From assembly GCA_936450465.1 (NCBI GenBank), contig OW388293.1:53223201-53287200 (forward strand): DNA of 64,000 bases, written 5' to 3'. Position numbers and translations under genes: made by a program. This stretch comes from Gibbula magus. Lineage: Eukaryota; Mollusca; Gastropoda; Trochida; Trochidae. The notes under the pieces were generated by a model. That model did not search any database, was not told the origin of the DNA, and saw only the letters and a program-made list of their open reading frames with translations. This document shows positions 50,239-61,942 of the stretch, piece by piece (within the stretch, counting starts at the first letter, position 1; every line of letters begins with the position of its first letter).

Positions 50239-52328
50239 CATGTTTTTTGGCCAATTTGGTCACGCGAACCTCTTTAACGGCGAATCTGGAGTCCAAATTA
50301 AGGAAGGTAGCGGGAATTGGAGATGACCATTCGATAGACCACATTGTAATATACATCTTAGCCAAGTTTGGTTCTGAAATATGCATTTTGAAGAAAGTTA
50401 TCACGCTTGCTGTCAAGTATCGTGTTTCTCGCACTTAGAATAATTTCCATGTTTTTTGGCCAATTTGGTCACGCGAACCTCTTTAACGGCGAATCTGGAG
50501 TCCAAATTAAGGAAGGTAGCGGGAATTGGAAATGACCATTCGATAGATCACATTGTAATATACATCTCAGTCAAGTTTGGTTCTGAAATATGAATTTTGG
50601 AGAAAGTTATTACGCTTGCTGTCAAGTAGTGTGTTTCTCGCACTTAGAATAATTTCCATGTTTTTTGGCCAATTTGGTCACGCGAACCTCTTTAACGGCG
50701 AATCTGGAGTCCAACTTAAGGAAGGTAGCGGGAATTGGAAATGACCATTCGATAGATCACATTGTAATATACATCTTAGCCAAGTTTGGTTCTGAAATAT
50801 GAATTTTGAAGAAAGTTATCACGCTTGCTGTCAAGTATCGTGTTTCTCGCACTTAGAATAATTTCCATGTTTTTTGGCCAATTTGGTCACGCGAACCTCT
50901 TTAACGGCGAATCTGGAGTCCAACTTAAGGAAGGTAGCGGGAATTGGAAAGGACCATTCGATAGATCACATTGTAATATACATCTCAGCCAAGTTTGGTT
51001 CTGAAATATGAATTTTGAAGAAAGTTATTACGCTTGCTGTCAAGTAGTGTGTTTCTCGCACTTAGAATAATTTCCATGTTTTTTGGCCAATTTGGTCACG
51101 CGAACCTCTTTAACGGCGAATCTGGAGTCCAACTTAAGGAAGGTAGCGGGAATTGGAAATGACCATTCGATAGATCACATTGTAATATACATCTTAGCCA
51201 AGTTTGGTTCTGAAATATGAATTTTGAAGAAAGTTATCACGCTTGCTGTCAAGTATCGTGTTTCTCGCACTTAGAATAATTTCCATGTTTTTTGGCCAAT
51301 TTGGTCACGCGAACCTCTTTAACGGCGAATCTGGAGTCCAACTTAAGGAAGGTAGCGGGAATTGGAAATGACCATTCGATAGATCACATTGTAATATACA
51401 TCTCAGCCAAGTTTGGTTCTGAAATATGAATTTTGAAGAAAGTTATTACGCTTGCTGTCAAGTAGTGTGTTTCTCGCACTTAGAATAATTTCCATGTTTT
51501 TTGGCCAATTTGGTCACGCGAACCTCTTTAACGGCGAATCTGGAGTCCAACTTAAGGAAGGTAGCGGGAATTGGAAATGACCATTCGATAGATCACATTG
51601 TAATATACATCTTAGCCAAGTTTGGTTCTGAAATATGAATTTTGAAGAAAGTTATCACGCTTGCTGTCAAGTATCGTGTTTTTCGCACTTAGAATAATTT
51701 CCATGTTTTTTGGCCAATTTGGTCACGCGAACCTCTTTAACGGCGAATCTGGAGTCCAACTTAAGGAAGGTAGCGGGAATTGGAAATGACCATTCGATAG
51801 ATCACATTGTAATATACATCTCAGCCAAGTTTGGTTCTGAAATATGAATTTTGAAGAAAGTTATTACGCTTGCTGTCAAGTAGTGTGTTTCTCGCACTTA
51901 GAATAATTTCCATGTTTTTTGGCCAATTTGGTCACGCGAACCTCTTTAACGGCGAATCTGGAGTCCAACTTAAGGAAGGTAGCGGGAATTGGAAATGACC
52001 ATTAGATAGATCACATTGTAATATACATCTCAGCCAAGTTTGGTTCTGAAATATGAATTTTGAAGAAAGTTATTACGCTTGCTGTCAAGTAGTGTGTTTC
52101 TCGCATTTAGAATAATTTCCATGTTTTTTGGCCAATTTGGTCACGCGAACCTCTTTAACGGCGAATCTGGAGTCCAACTTAAGGAAGGTAGCGGGAATTG
52201 GATATGACCATTCGATAGATCACATTGTAATATACATCTTAGCCAAGTTTGGTTCTGAAATATGCATTTTGAAGAAAGTTATCACGCTTGCTGTCAAGTG
52301 TCGTGTTTCTCGCACTTAGAATAATTTC
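50239..52328 (+). repeat. 10-mer HOR (2,090 bp), copy 1
   Basis: Unit order: A with TTGGAGATG, B with CTCAGTCAAG and TTTTGGAGAAAG, C, B with GGAAAGGACC, C, B, C with GTGTTTTTCGC, B, B with CCATTAGATAG, Y with AAGTGTCG. Diagnostic positions are TTGGAGATG 50,316, GGACC 50,951, GTGTTTTTC 51,676 and ATTAG 52,001. Alternating B and C units suggest an older B-C dimer inside the 10-mer. Confidence 0.93.
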
Positions 52329-53373
52329 CATGTTTTTTGGCCAATTTGGTCACGCGAACCTCTTTAACGGCGAATCTGGAGTCCAAATTAAGGAAGGTAG
52401 CGGGAATTGGAGATGACCATTCGATAGACCACATTGTAATATACATCTTAGCCAAGTTTGGTTCTGAAATATGCATTTTGAAGAAAGTTATCACGCTTGC
52501 TGTCAAGTATTGTGTTTCTCGCACTTAGAATAATTTCCATGTTTTTTGGCCAATTTGGTCACGCGAACCTCTTTAACGGCGAATCTGGAGTCCAAATTAA
52601 GGAAGGTAGCGGGAATTGGAAATGACCATTCGATAGATCACATTGTAATATACATCTCAGTCAAGTTTGGTTCTGAAATATGAATTTTGGAGAAAGTTAT
52701 TACGCTTGCTGTCAAGTAGTGTGTTTCTCGCACTTAGAATAATTTCCATGTTTTTTGGCCAATTTGGTCACGCGAACCTCTTTAACGGCGAATCTGGAGT
52801 CCAAATTAAGGAAGGTAGCGGGAATTGGAAATGACCATTCGATAGATCACATTGTAATATACATCTTAGCCAAGTTTGGTTCTGAAATATGAATTTTGAA
52901 GAAAGTTATCACGCTTGCTGTCAAGTATCGTGTTTCTCGCACTTAGAATAATTTCCATGTTTTTTGGCCAATTTGGTCACGCGAACCTCTTTAACGGCGA
53001 ATCTGGAGTCCAACTTAAGGAAGGTAGCGGGAATTGGAAAGGACCATTCGATAGATCACATTGTAATATACATCTCAGCCAAGTTTGGTTCTGAAATATG
53101 AATTTTGAAGAAAGTTATTACGCTTGCTGTCAAGTAGTGTGTTTCTCGCACTTAGAATAATTTCCATGTTTTTTGGCCAATTTGGTCACGCGAACCTCTT
53201 TAACGGCGAATCTGGAGTCCAACTTAAGGAAGGTAGCGGGAATTGGAAATGACCATTCGATAGATCACATTGTAATATACATCTTAGCCAAGTTTGGTTC
53301 TGAAATATGAATTTTGAAGAAAGTTATCACGCTTGCTGTCAAGTATCGTGTTTCTCGCACTTAGAATAATTTC
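52329..53373 (+). repeat. 10-mer HOR, truncated copy 2 (five monomers)
   Basis: This contains only the first five units of the 10-mer order (A, B, C, B, C) and then the next full copy begins at 53,374. TTGGAGATG is at 52,406 and GGACC at 53,041. The tail half (B, C, B, B, A) is missing. Private changes are AAGTATTGTG near 52,506 and CCAAATTAAGG in the C unit near 52,801. Confidence 0.92.
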
Positions 53374-55463
53374 CATGTTTTTTGGCCAATTTGGTCACGC
53401 GAACCTCTTTAACGGCGAATCTGGAGTCCAAATTAAGGAAGGTAGCGGGAATTGGAGATGACCATTCGATAGACCACATTGTAATATACATCTTAGCCAA
53501 GTTTGGTTCTGAAATATGCATTTTGAAGAAAGTTATCACGCTTGCTGTCAAGTATCGTGTTTCTCGCACTTAGAATAATTTCCATGTTTTTTGGCCAATT
53601 TGGTCACGCGAACCTCTTTAACGGCGAATCTGGAGTCCAAATTAAGGAAGGTAGCGGGAATTGGAAATGACCATTCGATAGATCACATTGTAATATACAT
53701 CTCAGTCAAGTTTGGTTCTGAAATATGAATTTTGGAGAAAGTTATTACGCTTGCTGTCAAGTAGTGTGTTTCTCGCACTTAGAATAATTTCCATGTTTTT
53801 TGGCCAATTTGGTCACGCGAACCTCTTTAACGGCGAATCTGGAGTCCAACTTAAGGAAGGTAGCGGGAATTGGAAATGACCATTCGATAGATCACATTGT
53901 AATATACATCTTAGCCAAGTTTGGTTCTGAAATATGAATTTTGAAGAAAGTTATCACGCTTGCTGTCAAGTATCGTGTTTCTCGCACTTAGAATAATTTC
54001 CATGTTTTTTGGCCAATTTGGTCACGCGAACCTCTTTAACGGCGAATCTGGAGTCCAACTTAAGGAAGGTAGCGGGAATTGGAAAGGACCATTCGATAGA
54101 TCACATTGTAATATACATCTCAGCCAAGTTTGGTTCTGAAATATGAATTTTGAAGAAAGTTATTACGCTTGCTGTCAAGTAGTGTGTTTCTCGCACTTAG
54201 AATAATTTCCATGTTTTTTGGCCAATTTGGTCACGCGAACCTCTTTAACGGCGAATCTGGAGTCCAACTTAAGGAAGGTAGCGGGAATTGGAAATGACCA
54301 TTCGATAGATCACATTGTAATATACATCTTAGCCAAGTTTGGTTCTGAAATATGAATTTTGAAGAAAGTTATCACGCTTGCTGTCAAGTATCGTGTTTCT
54401 CGCACTTAGAATAATTTCCATGTTTTTTGGCCAATTTGGTCACGCGAACCTCTTTAACGGCGAATCTGGAGTCCAACTTAAGGAAGGTAGCGGGAATTGG
54501 AAATGACCATTCGATAGATCACATTGTAATATACATCTCAGCCAAGTCTGGTTCTGAAATATGAATTTTGAAGAAAGTTATTACGCTTGCTGTCAAGTAG
54601 TGTGTTTCTCGCACTTAGAATAATTTCCATGTTTTTTGGCCAATTTGGTCACGCGAACCTCTTTAACGGCGAATCTGGAGTCCAACTTAAGGAAGGTAGC
54701 GGGAATTGGAAATGACCATTCGATAGATCACATTGTAATATACATCTTAGCCAAGTTTGGTTCTGAAATATGAATTTTGAAGAAAGTTATCACGCTTGCT
54801 GTCAAGTATCGTGTTTTTCGCACTTAGAATAATTTCCATGTTTTTTGGCCAATTTGGTCACGCGAACCTCTTTAACGGCGAATCTGGAGTCCAACTTAAG
54901 GAAGGTAGCGGGAATTGGAAATGACCATTCGATAGATCACATTGTAATATACATCTCAGCCAAGTTTGGTTCTGAAATATGAATTTTGAAGAAAGTTATT
55001 ACGCTTGCTGTCAAGTAGTGTGTTTCTCGCACTTAGAATAATTTCCATGTTTTTTGGCCAATTTGGTCACGCGAACCTCTTTAACGGCGAATCTGGAGTC
55101 CAACTTAAGGAAGGTAGCGGGAATTGGAAATGACCATTAGATAGATCACATTGTAATATACATCTCAGCCAAGTTTGGTTCTGAAATATGAATTTTGAAG
55201 AAAGTTATTACGCTTGCTGTCAAGTAGTGTGTTTCTCGCATTTAGAATAATTTCCATGTTTTTTGGCCAATTTGGTCACGCGAACCTCTTTAACGGCGAA
55301 TCTGGAGTCCAACTTAAGGAAGGTAGCGGGAATTGGATATGACCATTCGATAGATCACATTGTAATATACATCTTAGCCAAGTTTGGTTCTGAAATATGC
55401 ATTTTGAAGAAAGTTATCACGCTTGCTGTCAAGTGTCGTGTTTCTCGCACTTAGAATAATTTC
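53374..55463 (+). repeat. 10-mer HOR (2,090 bp), copy 3
   Basis: A full ten-unit copy. TTGGAGATG is at 53,451, GGACC at 54,086, GTGTTTTTC at 54,811 and ATTAG at 55,136. Each is 3,135 bp from the copy 1 equivalent, that is one full plus one truncated copy. One private change, CCAAGTCTGG, lies near 54,543. Confidence 0.93.
54210..54418 (+). repeat. Reference monomer, type C (A/B hybrid)
   Basis: This unit combines the B mark ATGAATTTTGAAG with the A marks CATCTTAGCC, TTATCACG and AAGTATCG. The switch from B-like to A-like state falls within about 20 bp, between ATGAATT and TTATCACG. Type C is frequent between 50 and 57 kb. A related form with GAAGAAAATTATCACG occurs repeatedly between 3.4 and 24 kb. 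It looks like a product of recombination or conversion between A and B units, though independent point mutation cannot be excluded. Confidence 0.85.
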
Positions 55464-57553
55464 CATGTTTTTTGGCCAATTTGGTCACGCGAACCTCTTT
55501 AACGGCGAATCTGGAGTCCAAATTAAGGAAGGTAGCGGGAATTGGAGATGACCATTCGATAGACCACATTGTAATATACATCTTAGCCAAGTTTGGTTCT
55601 GAAATATGCATTTTGAAGAAAGTTATCACGCTTGCTGTCAAGTATCGTGTTTCTCGCACTTAGAATAATTTCCATGTTTTTTGGCCAATTTGGTCACGCG
55701 AACCTCTTTAACGGCGAATCTGGAGTCCAAATTAAGGAAGGTAGCGGGAATTGGAAATGACCATTCGATAGATCACATTGTAATATACATCTCAGTCAAG
55801 TTTGGTTCTGAAATATGAATTTTGGAGAAAGTTATTACGCTTGCTGTCAAGTAGTGTGTTTCTCGCACTTAGAATAATTTCCATGTTTTTTGGCCAATTT
55901 GGTCACGCGAACCTCTTTAACGGCGAATCTGGAGTCCAACTTAAGGAAGGTAGCGGGAATTGGAAATGACCATTCGATAGATCACATTGTAATATACATC
56001 TTAGCCAAGTTTGGTTCTGAAATATGAATTTTGAAGAAAGTTATCACGCTTGCTGTCAAGTATCGTGTTTCTCGCACTTAGAATAATTTCCATGTTTTTT
56101 GGCCAATTTGGTCACGCGAACCTCTTTAACGGCGAATCTGGAGTCCAACTTAAGGAAGGTAGCGGGAATTGGAAAGGACCATTCGATAGATCACATTGTA
56201 ATATACATCTCAGCCAAGTTTGGTTCTGAAATATGAATTTTGAAGAAAGTTATTACGCTTGCTGTCAAGTAGTGTGTTTCTCGCACTTAGAATAATTTCC
56301 ATGTTTTTTGGCCAATTTGGTCACGCGAACCTCTTTAACGGCGAATCTGGAGTCCAACTTAAGGAAGGTAGCGGGAATTGGAAATGACCATTCGATAGAT
56401 CACATTGTAATATACATCTTAGCCAAGTTTGGTTCTGAAATATGAATTTTGAAGAAAGTTATCACGCTTGCTGTCAAGTATCGTGTTTCTCGCACTTAGA
56501 ATAATTTCCATGTTTTTTGGCCAATTTGGTCACGCGAACCTCTTTAACGGCGAATCTGGAGTCCAACTTAAGGAAGGTAGCGGGAATTGGAAATGACCAT
56601 TCGATAGATCACATTGTAATATACATCTCAGCCAAGTTTGGTTCTGAAATATGAATTTTGAAGAAAGTTATTACGCTTGCTGTCAAGTAGTGTGTTTCTC
56701 GCACTTAGAATAATTTCCATGTTTTTTGGCCAATTTGGTCACGCGAACCTCTTTAACGGCGAATCTGGAGTCCAACTTAAGGAAGGTAGCGGGAATTGGA
56801 AATGACCATTCGATAGATCACATTGTAATATACATCTTAGCCAAGTTTGGTTCTGAAATATGAATTTTGAAGAAAGTTATCACGCTTGCTGTCAAGTATC
56901 GTGTTTCTCGCACTTAGAATAATTTCCATGTTTTTTGGCCAATTTGGTCACGCGAACCTCTTTAACGGCGAATCTGGAGTCCAACTTAAGGAAGGTAGCG
57001 GGAATTGGAAATGACCATTCGATAGATCACATTGTAATATACATCTCAGCCAAGTTTGGTTCTGAAATATGAATTTTGAAGAAAGTTATTACGCTTGCTG
57101 TCAAGTAGTGTGTTTCTCGCACTTAGAATAATTTCCATGTTTTTTGGCCAATTTGGTCACGCGAACCTCTTTAACGGCGAATCTGGAGTCCAACTTAAGG
57201 AAGGTAGCGGGAATTGGAAATGACCATTAGATAGATCACATTGTAATATACATCTCAGCCAAGTTTGGTTCTGAAATATGAATTTTGAAGAAAGTTATTA
57301 CGCTTGCTGTCAAGTAGTGTGTTTCTCGCATTTAGAATAATTTCCATGTTTTTTGGCCAATTTGGTCACGCGAACCTCTTTAACGGCGAATCTGGAGTCC
57401 AACTTAAGGAAGGTAGCGGGAATTGGATATGACCATTCGATAGATCACATTGTAATATACATCTTAGCCAAGTTTGGTTCTGAAATATGCATTTTGAAGA
57501 AAGTTATCACGCTTGCTGTCAAGTGTCGTGTTTCTCGCACTTAGAATAATTTT
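55464..57553 (+). repeat. 10-mer HOR (2,090 bp), copy 4
   Basis: A full ten-unit copy with TTGGAGATG at 55,541, GGACC at 56,176 and ATTAG at 57,226. The seventh unit has GTGTTTCTCGC near 56,901 instead of the GTGTTTTTCGC of copies 1 and 3. The last unit (57,345) carries AAGTGTCG and continues directly into a block like 47.1 kb. Confidence 0.93.
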
Positions 57554-60271
57554 CATGTTTTTTGGCCAATTTGGTCACGCGAACCTCTTTAACGGTGAAT
57601 CTGGAGTCCAACTTAAGGAAGGTAGCGGGAATTGGATATGACCATTCGATAGATCACATTGTAATATACATCTTAGCCAAGTTTGGTTCTGAAATATGCA
57701 TTTTGAAGAAAGTTATCACGCTTGCTGTCAAGTATCGTGTTTCTCGCACTTAGAATAATTTTCATGTTGTTTGGCCAATTTGGTCACGCTAACCTCTTTA
57801 ACGGCGAATCTGGAGTCCAAATTAAGGAAGGTAGCGGGAATTGGAAATGACCATTCGATAGATCACATTGAAATATACATCTCAGCCAAGTTTGGTTCTG
57901 AAATATGAATTTTGAAGGAAGTTATTACGCTTGCTGTCAAGTAGTGTGTTTCTCGCACTTAGAATAATTTCCATGTTTGTTTTCTAATTTGGTCACGCGA
58001 ACCTCTTTAACGGCGAATCTGGAGTCCAACTTAAGGAAGGTAGCGGGAATTGGATATGACCATTCGATAGATCACATTGTAATATACATCTTAGCCAAGT
58101 TTGGTTCTGAAATATGAATTTTGAAGAAAGTTATCACGCTTGCTGTCAAGTATCGTGTTTCTCGCACTTAGAATAATTTCCATGTTTTTTGGCCAATTTG
58201 GTCACGCGAACCTCTTTAACGGCGAATCTGGAGTCCAACTTAAGGAAGGTAGCGGGAATTCGAAATGACCATTCGATAGACCACATTGTAATATACATCT
58301 TAGCCAAGTTTGGTTCTGAAATATGCATTTTTAAGAAAGTTATCGCGCTTGCTGTCAAGTATCGTGTTTCTCGCACTTAGAATAATTTCCATGTTTTTTG
58401 GCCAATTTGGTCACGCGAACCTCTTTAACGGCGAATCTGGAGTCCAAATTAAGGAAGGTAGCGGGAATTGGAAATGACCGTTCAATAGATCACATTATGA
58501 TATACATCTCAGCCAAGTTTGGTTCTGAAATATGAATTTTGAAGAAAGTTATTACGCTTGCTGTCAAGTAGTGTGTTTCTCGCACTTAGAATAATTTCCA
58601 TGTTTTTTTGGCCAATTTGGTCACGCGAACCTCTTTAACGGCGAATCTGGAGTCCAACTTAAGGAAGGTAGCGGGAATTCGAAATGACCATTCGATAGAC
58701 CACATTGTAATATACATCTTAGCCAAGTTTGGTTCTGAAATATGCATTTTGAAGAAAGTTATCACGCTTGCTGTCAAGTATCGTGTTTCTCGCACTTAGA
58801 ATAATTTCCATGTTTTTTGGCCAATTTGGTCACGCGAACCTCTTTAACGGCGAATCTGGAGTCCAAATTAAGGAAGGTAGCGGGAATTGGAAATGACCAT
58901 TCGATAGATCACATTGTAATATACATCTCAGCCAAGTTTGGTTCTGAAATATGAATATTGAAGAAAGTTATTACGCTTGCTGTCAAGGAGTGTGTTTCTC
59001 GCACTTAAAATAATTTCCATGTTTTTTGGCCACTTCGGTCACGCGAACCTCTTTAACGGCGAATCTGGAGTCCAACTTAAGGAAGGTAGCGGGAATTGGA
59101 TATGACCATTCGATAGATCACATTGTAATATACATCTTAGCCAAGTTTGGTTCTGAAATATGAATATTGAAGAAAGTTATCACGCTTGCTGTCAAGTAGT
59201 GTGTTTCTCGCACTTAGAATAATTTCCATGTTTTTTGGCCACTTCGGTCACGCGAACCTCTTTAACGGCGAATCTGGAGTCCAACTTAAGGAAGGTAGCG
59301 GGAATTGGATATGACCATTCGATAGATCACATTGTAGTATACATCTTAGCCAAGTTTGGTTCTGAAATATGAATTTTGAAGAAAGTTATTACGCTTGCTG
59401 TCAAGTAGTGTGTTTCTCGCACTTAGAATAATTTCCATGTTTTTTGGCCACTTCGGTCACGCGAACCTCTTTAACGGCGAATCTGGAGTCCAACTTAAGG
59501 AAGGTAGCGGGAATTGGATATGACCATTCGATAGACCACATTGTAATATACATCTTAGCCAAGTTTGGTTCTGAAATATGCATTTAGAAGAAAGTTATCA
59601 CGCTTGCTGTCAAGTATCGTGTTTCTCGCACTTAGAATAATTTCCATGTTTTTTGGCCAATTTGGTCACGCGAACCTCTTTAACGGCGAATCTGGAGTCC
59701 AAATTAAGGAAGGTAGCGGGAATTGGAAATGACCGTTCGATAGACCACATTGTAATATACATCTTAGCCAAGTTTGGTTCTGAAATATGCATTTTGAAGA
59801 AAGTTATCACGCTTGCTGTCAAGTATCGTGTTTCTCGCACTTAGAATAATTTCCATGTTTTTTGGCCAATTTGGTCACGCGAACCTCTTTAACGGCGAAT
59901 CTGGAGTCCAACTTAAGGAAGGTAGCGGGAATTGGAAATGACCATTCGATAGATCACATTGTAATATACATCTCAGCCAAGTTTGGTTCTGAAATATGAA
60001 TTTTGAAGAAAGTTATTACGCTTGCTGTCAAGTAGTGTGTTTCTCGCACTTAGAATAATTTCCATGTTTTTTGGCCAATTTGGTCACGCGAACCTCTTTA
60101 ACGGCGAATCTGGAGTCCAACTTAAGGAAGGTAGCGGGAATTGGAAATGACCATTCGATAGATCACATTGTAATATACATCTCAGCCAAGTTTGGTTCTG
60201 AAATATGAATTTTGAAGAAAGTTATTACGCTTGCTGTCAAGTAGTGTGTTTCTCGCACTTAGAATAATGTC
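57345..60271 (+). repeat. 14-mer HOR block, full copy
   Basis: Fourteen units. The first four (A with AAGTGTCG, A with GGTGAATC, B with CATTGAAATA, a TTTGTTTTCTAATTTGG unit) match 47,104-47,939, 49 units upstream. Next come R, B with CATTATGATATAC, R with seven Ts, B with GAATATTGAAG and CAAGGAGTGTG, and CCACTTCGG units at 59,018, 59,227 and 59,436, the last with CATTTAGAAG. G and two B units close the block. CATGTTGTTTGG at 57,763 recurs at 60,690. Confidence 0.88.
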
Positions 60272-61942
60272 CATGTTTTTTGGCCAATTTGGTCACGCGA
60301 ACCTCTTTAACGGCGAATCTGGAGTCCAACTTAAGGAAGGTAGCGGGAATTGGATATGACCATTCGATAGATCACATTGTAATATACATCTTAGCCAAGT
60401 TTGGTTCTGAAATATGCATTTTGAAGAAAGTTATCACGCTTGCTGTCAAGTGTCGTGTTTCTCGCACTTAGAATAATTTTCATGTTTTTTGGCCAATTTG
60501 GTCACGCTAACCTCTTTAACGGTGAATCTGGAGTCCAACTTAAGGAAGGTAGCGGGAATTGGATATGACCATTCGATAGATCACATTGTAATATACATCT
60601 TAGCCAAGTTTGGTTCTGAAATATGCATTTTGAAGAAAGTTATCACGCTTGCTGTCAAGTATCGTGTTTCTCGCACTTAGAATAATTTTCATGTTGTTTG
60701 GCCAATTTTGTCACGCTAACCTCTTTAACGGCGAATCTGGAGTCCAAATTAAGGAAGTAGCGGGAATTGGAAATGACCATTCGATAGATCACATTGAAAT
60801 ATACATCTCAGCCAAGTTTGGTTCTGAAATATGAATTTTGAAGAAAGTTATTACGCTTGCTGTCAAGTAGTGTGTTTCTCGCACTTAGAATAATTTCCAT
60901 GTTTGTTTTCTAATTTGGTCACGCGAACCTCTTTAACGGCGAATCTGGAGTCCAACTTAAGGAAGGTAGCGGGAATTGGATATGACCATTCGATAGATCA
61001 CATTGTAATATACATCTTAGCCAAGTTTGGTTCTGAAATATGAATTTTGAAGAAAGTTATCACGCTTGCTGTCAAGTATCGTGTTTCTCGCACTTAGAAT
61101 AATTTCCATGTTTTTTGGCCAATTTGGTCACGCGAACCTCTTTAACGGCGAATCTGGAGTCCAAATTAAGGAAGGTAGCGGGAATTGGAAATGACCATTC
61201 GATAGATCACATTGTAATATACATCTCAGCCAAGTTTGGTTCTGAAATATGAATATTGAAGAAAGTTATTACGCTTGCTGTCAAGTAGTGTGTTTCTCGC
61301 ACTTAAAATAATTTCCATGTTTTTTGGCCACTTCGGTCACGCGAACCTCTTTAACGGCGAATCTGGAGTCCAACTTAAGGAAGGTAGCGGGAATTGGATA
61401 TGACCATTCGATAGATCACATTGTAGTATACATCTTAGCCAAGTTTGGTTCTGAAATATGAATTTTGAAGAAAGTTATTACGCTTGCTGTCAAGTAGTGT
61501 GTTTCTCGCACTTAGAATAATTTCCATGTTTTTTGGCCACTTCGGTCACGCGAACCTCTTTAACGGCGAATCTGGAGTCCAACTTAAGGAAGGTAGCGGG
61601 AATTGGATATGACCATTCGATAGACCACATTGTAATATACATCTTAGCCAAGTTTGGTTCTGAAATATGCATTTAGAAGAAAGTTATCACGCTTGCTGTC
61701 AAGTATCGTGTTTCTCGCACTTAGAATAATTTCCATGTTTTTTGGCCAATTTGGTCACGCGAACCTCTTTAACGGCGAATCTGGAGTCCAAATTAAGGAA
61801 GGTAGCGGGAATTGGAAATGACCGTTCGATAGACCACATTGTAATATACATCTTAGCCAAGTTTGGTTCTGAAATATGCATTTTGAAGAAAGTTATCACG
61901 CTTGCTGTCAAGTATCGTGTTTCTCGCACTTAGAATAATTTC
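60272..61942 (+). repeat. 14-mer HOR block, shortened second copy
   Basis: Eight units that follow the same order as 57,345-59,853 but lack four of them. Offsets step from 2,927 bp (60,272 versus 57,345) to 2,298 (61,107 versus 58,809) to 2,089 (61,316 versus 59,227). So units equivalent to 58,181-58,808 and one of the CCACTTCGG units are absent. A one-base deletion lies in AAGGAAGTAGCGG near 60,755, and CCAATTTTGTC near 60,704 is private. Confidence 0.87.

Noticed and set aside
60649..60834. Frame crossing a monomer junction at the one-base deletion near 60,755
   Set aside because: The deletion in AAGGAAGTAGCGG merely shifts frames for one unit. There is no start context or similarity beyond the repeat.
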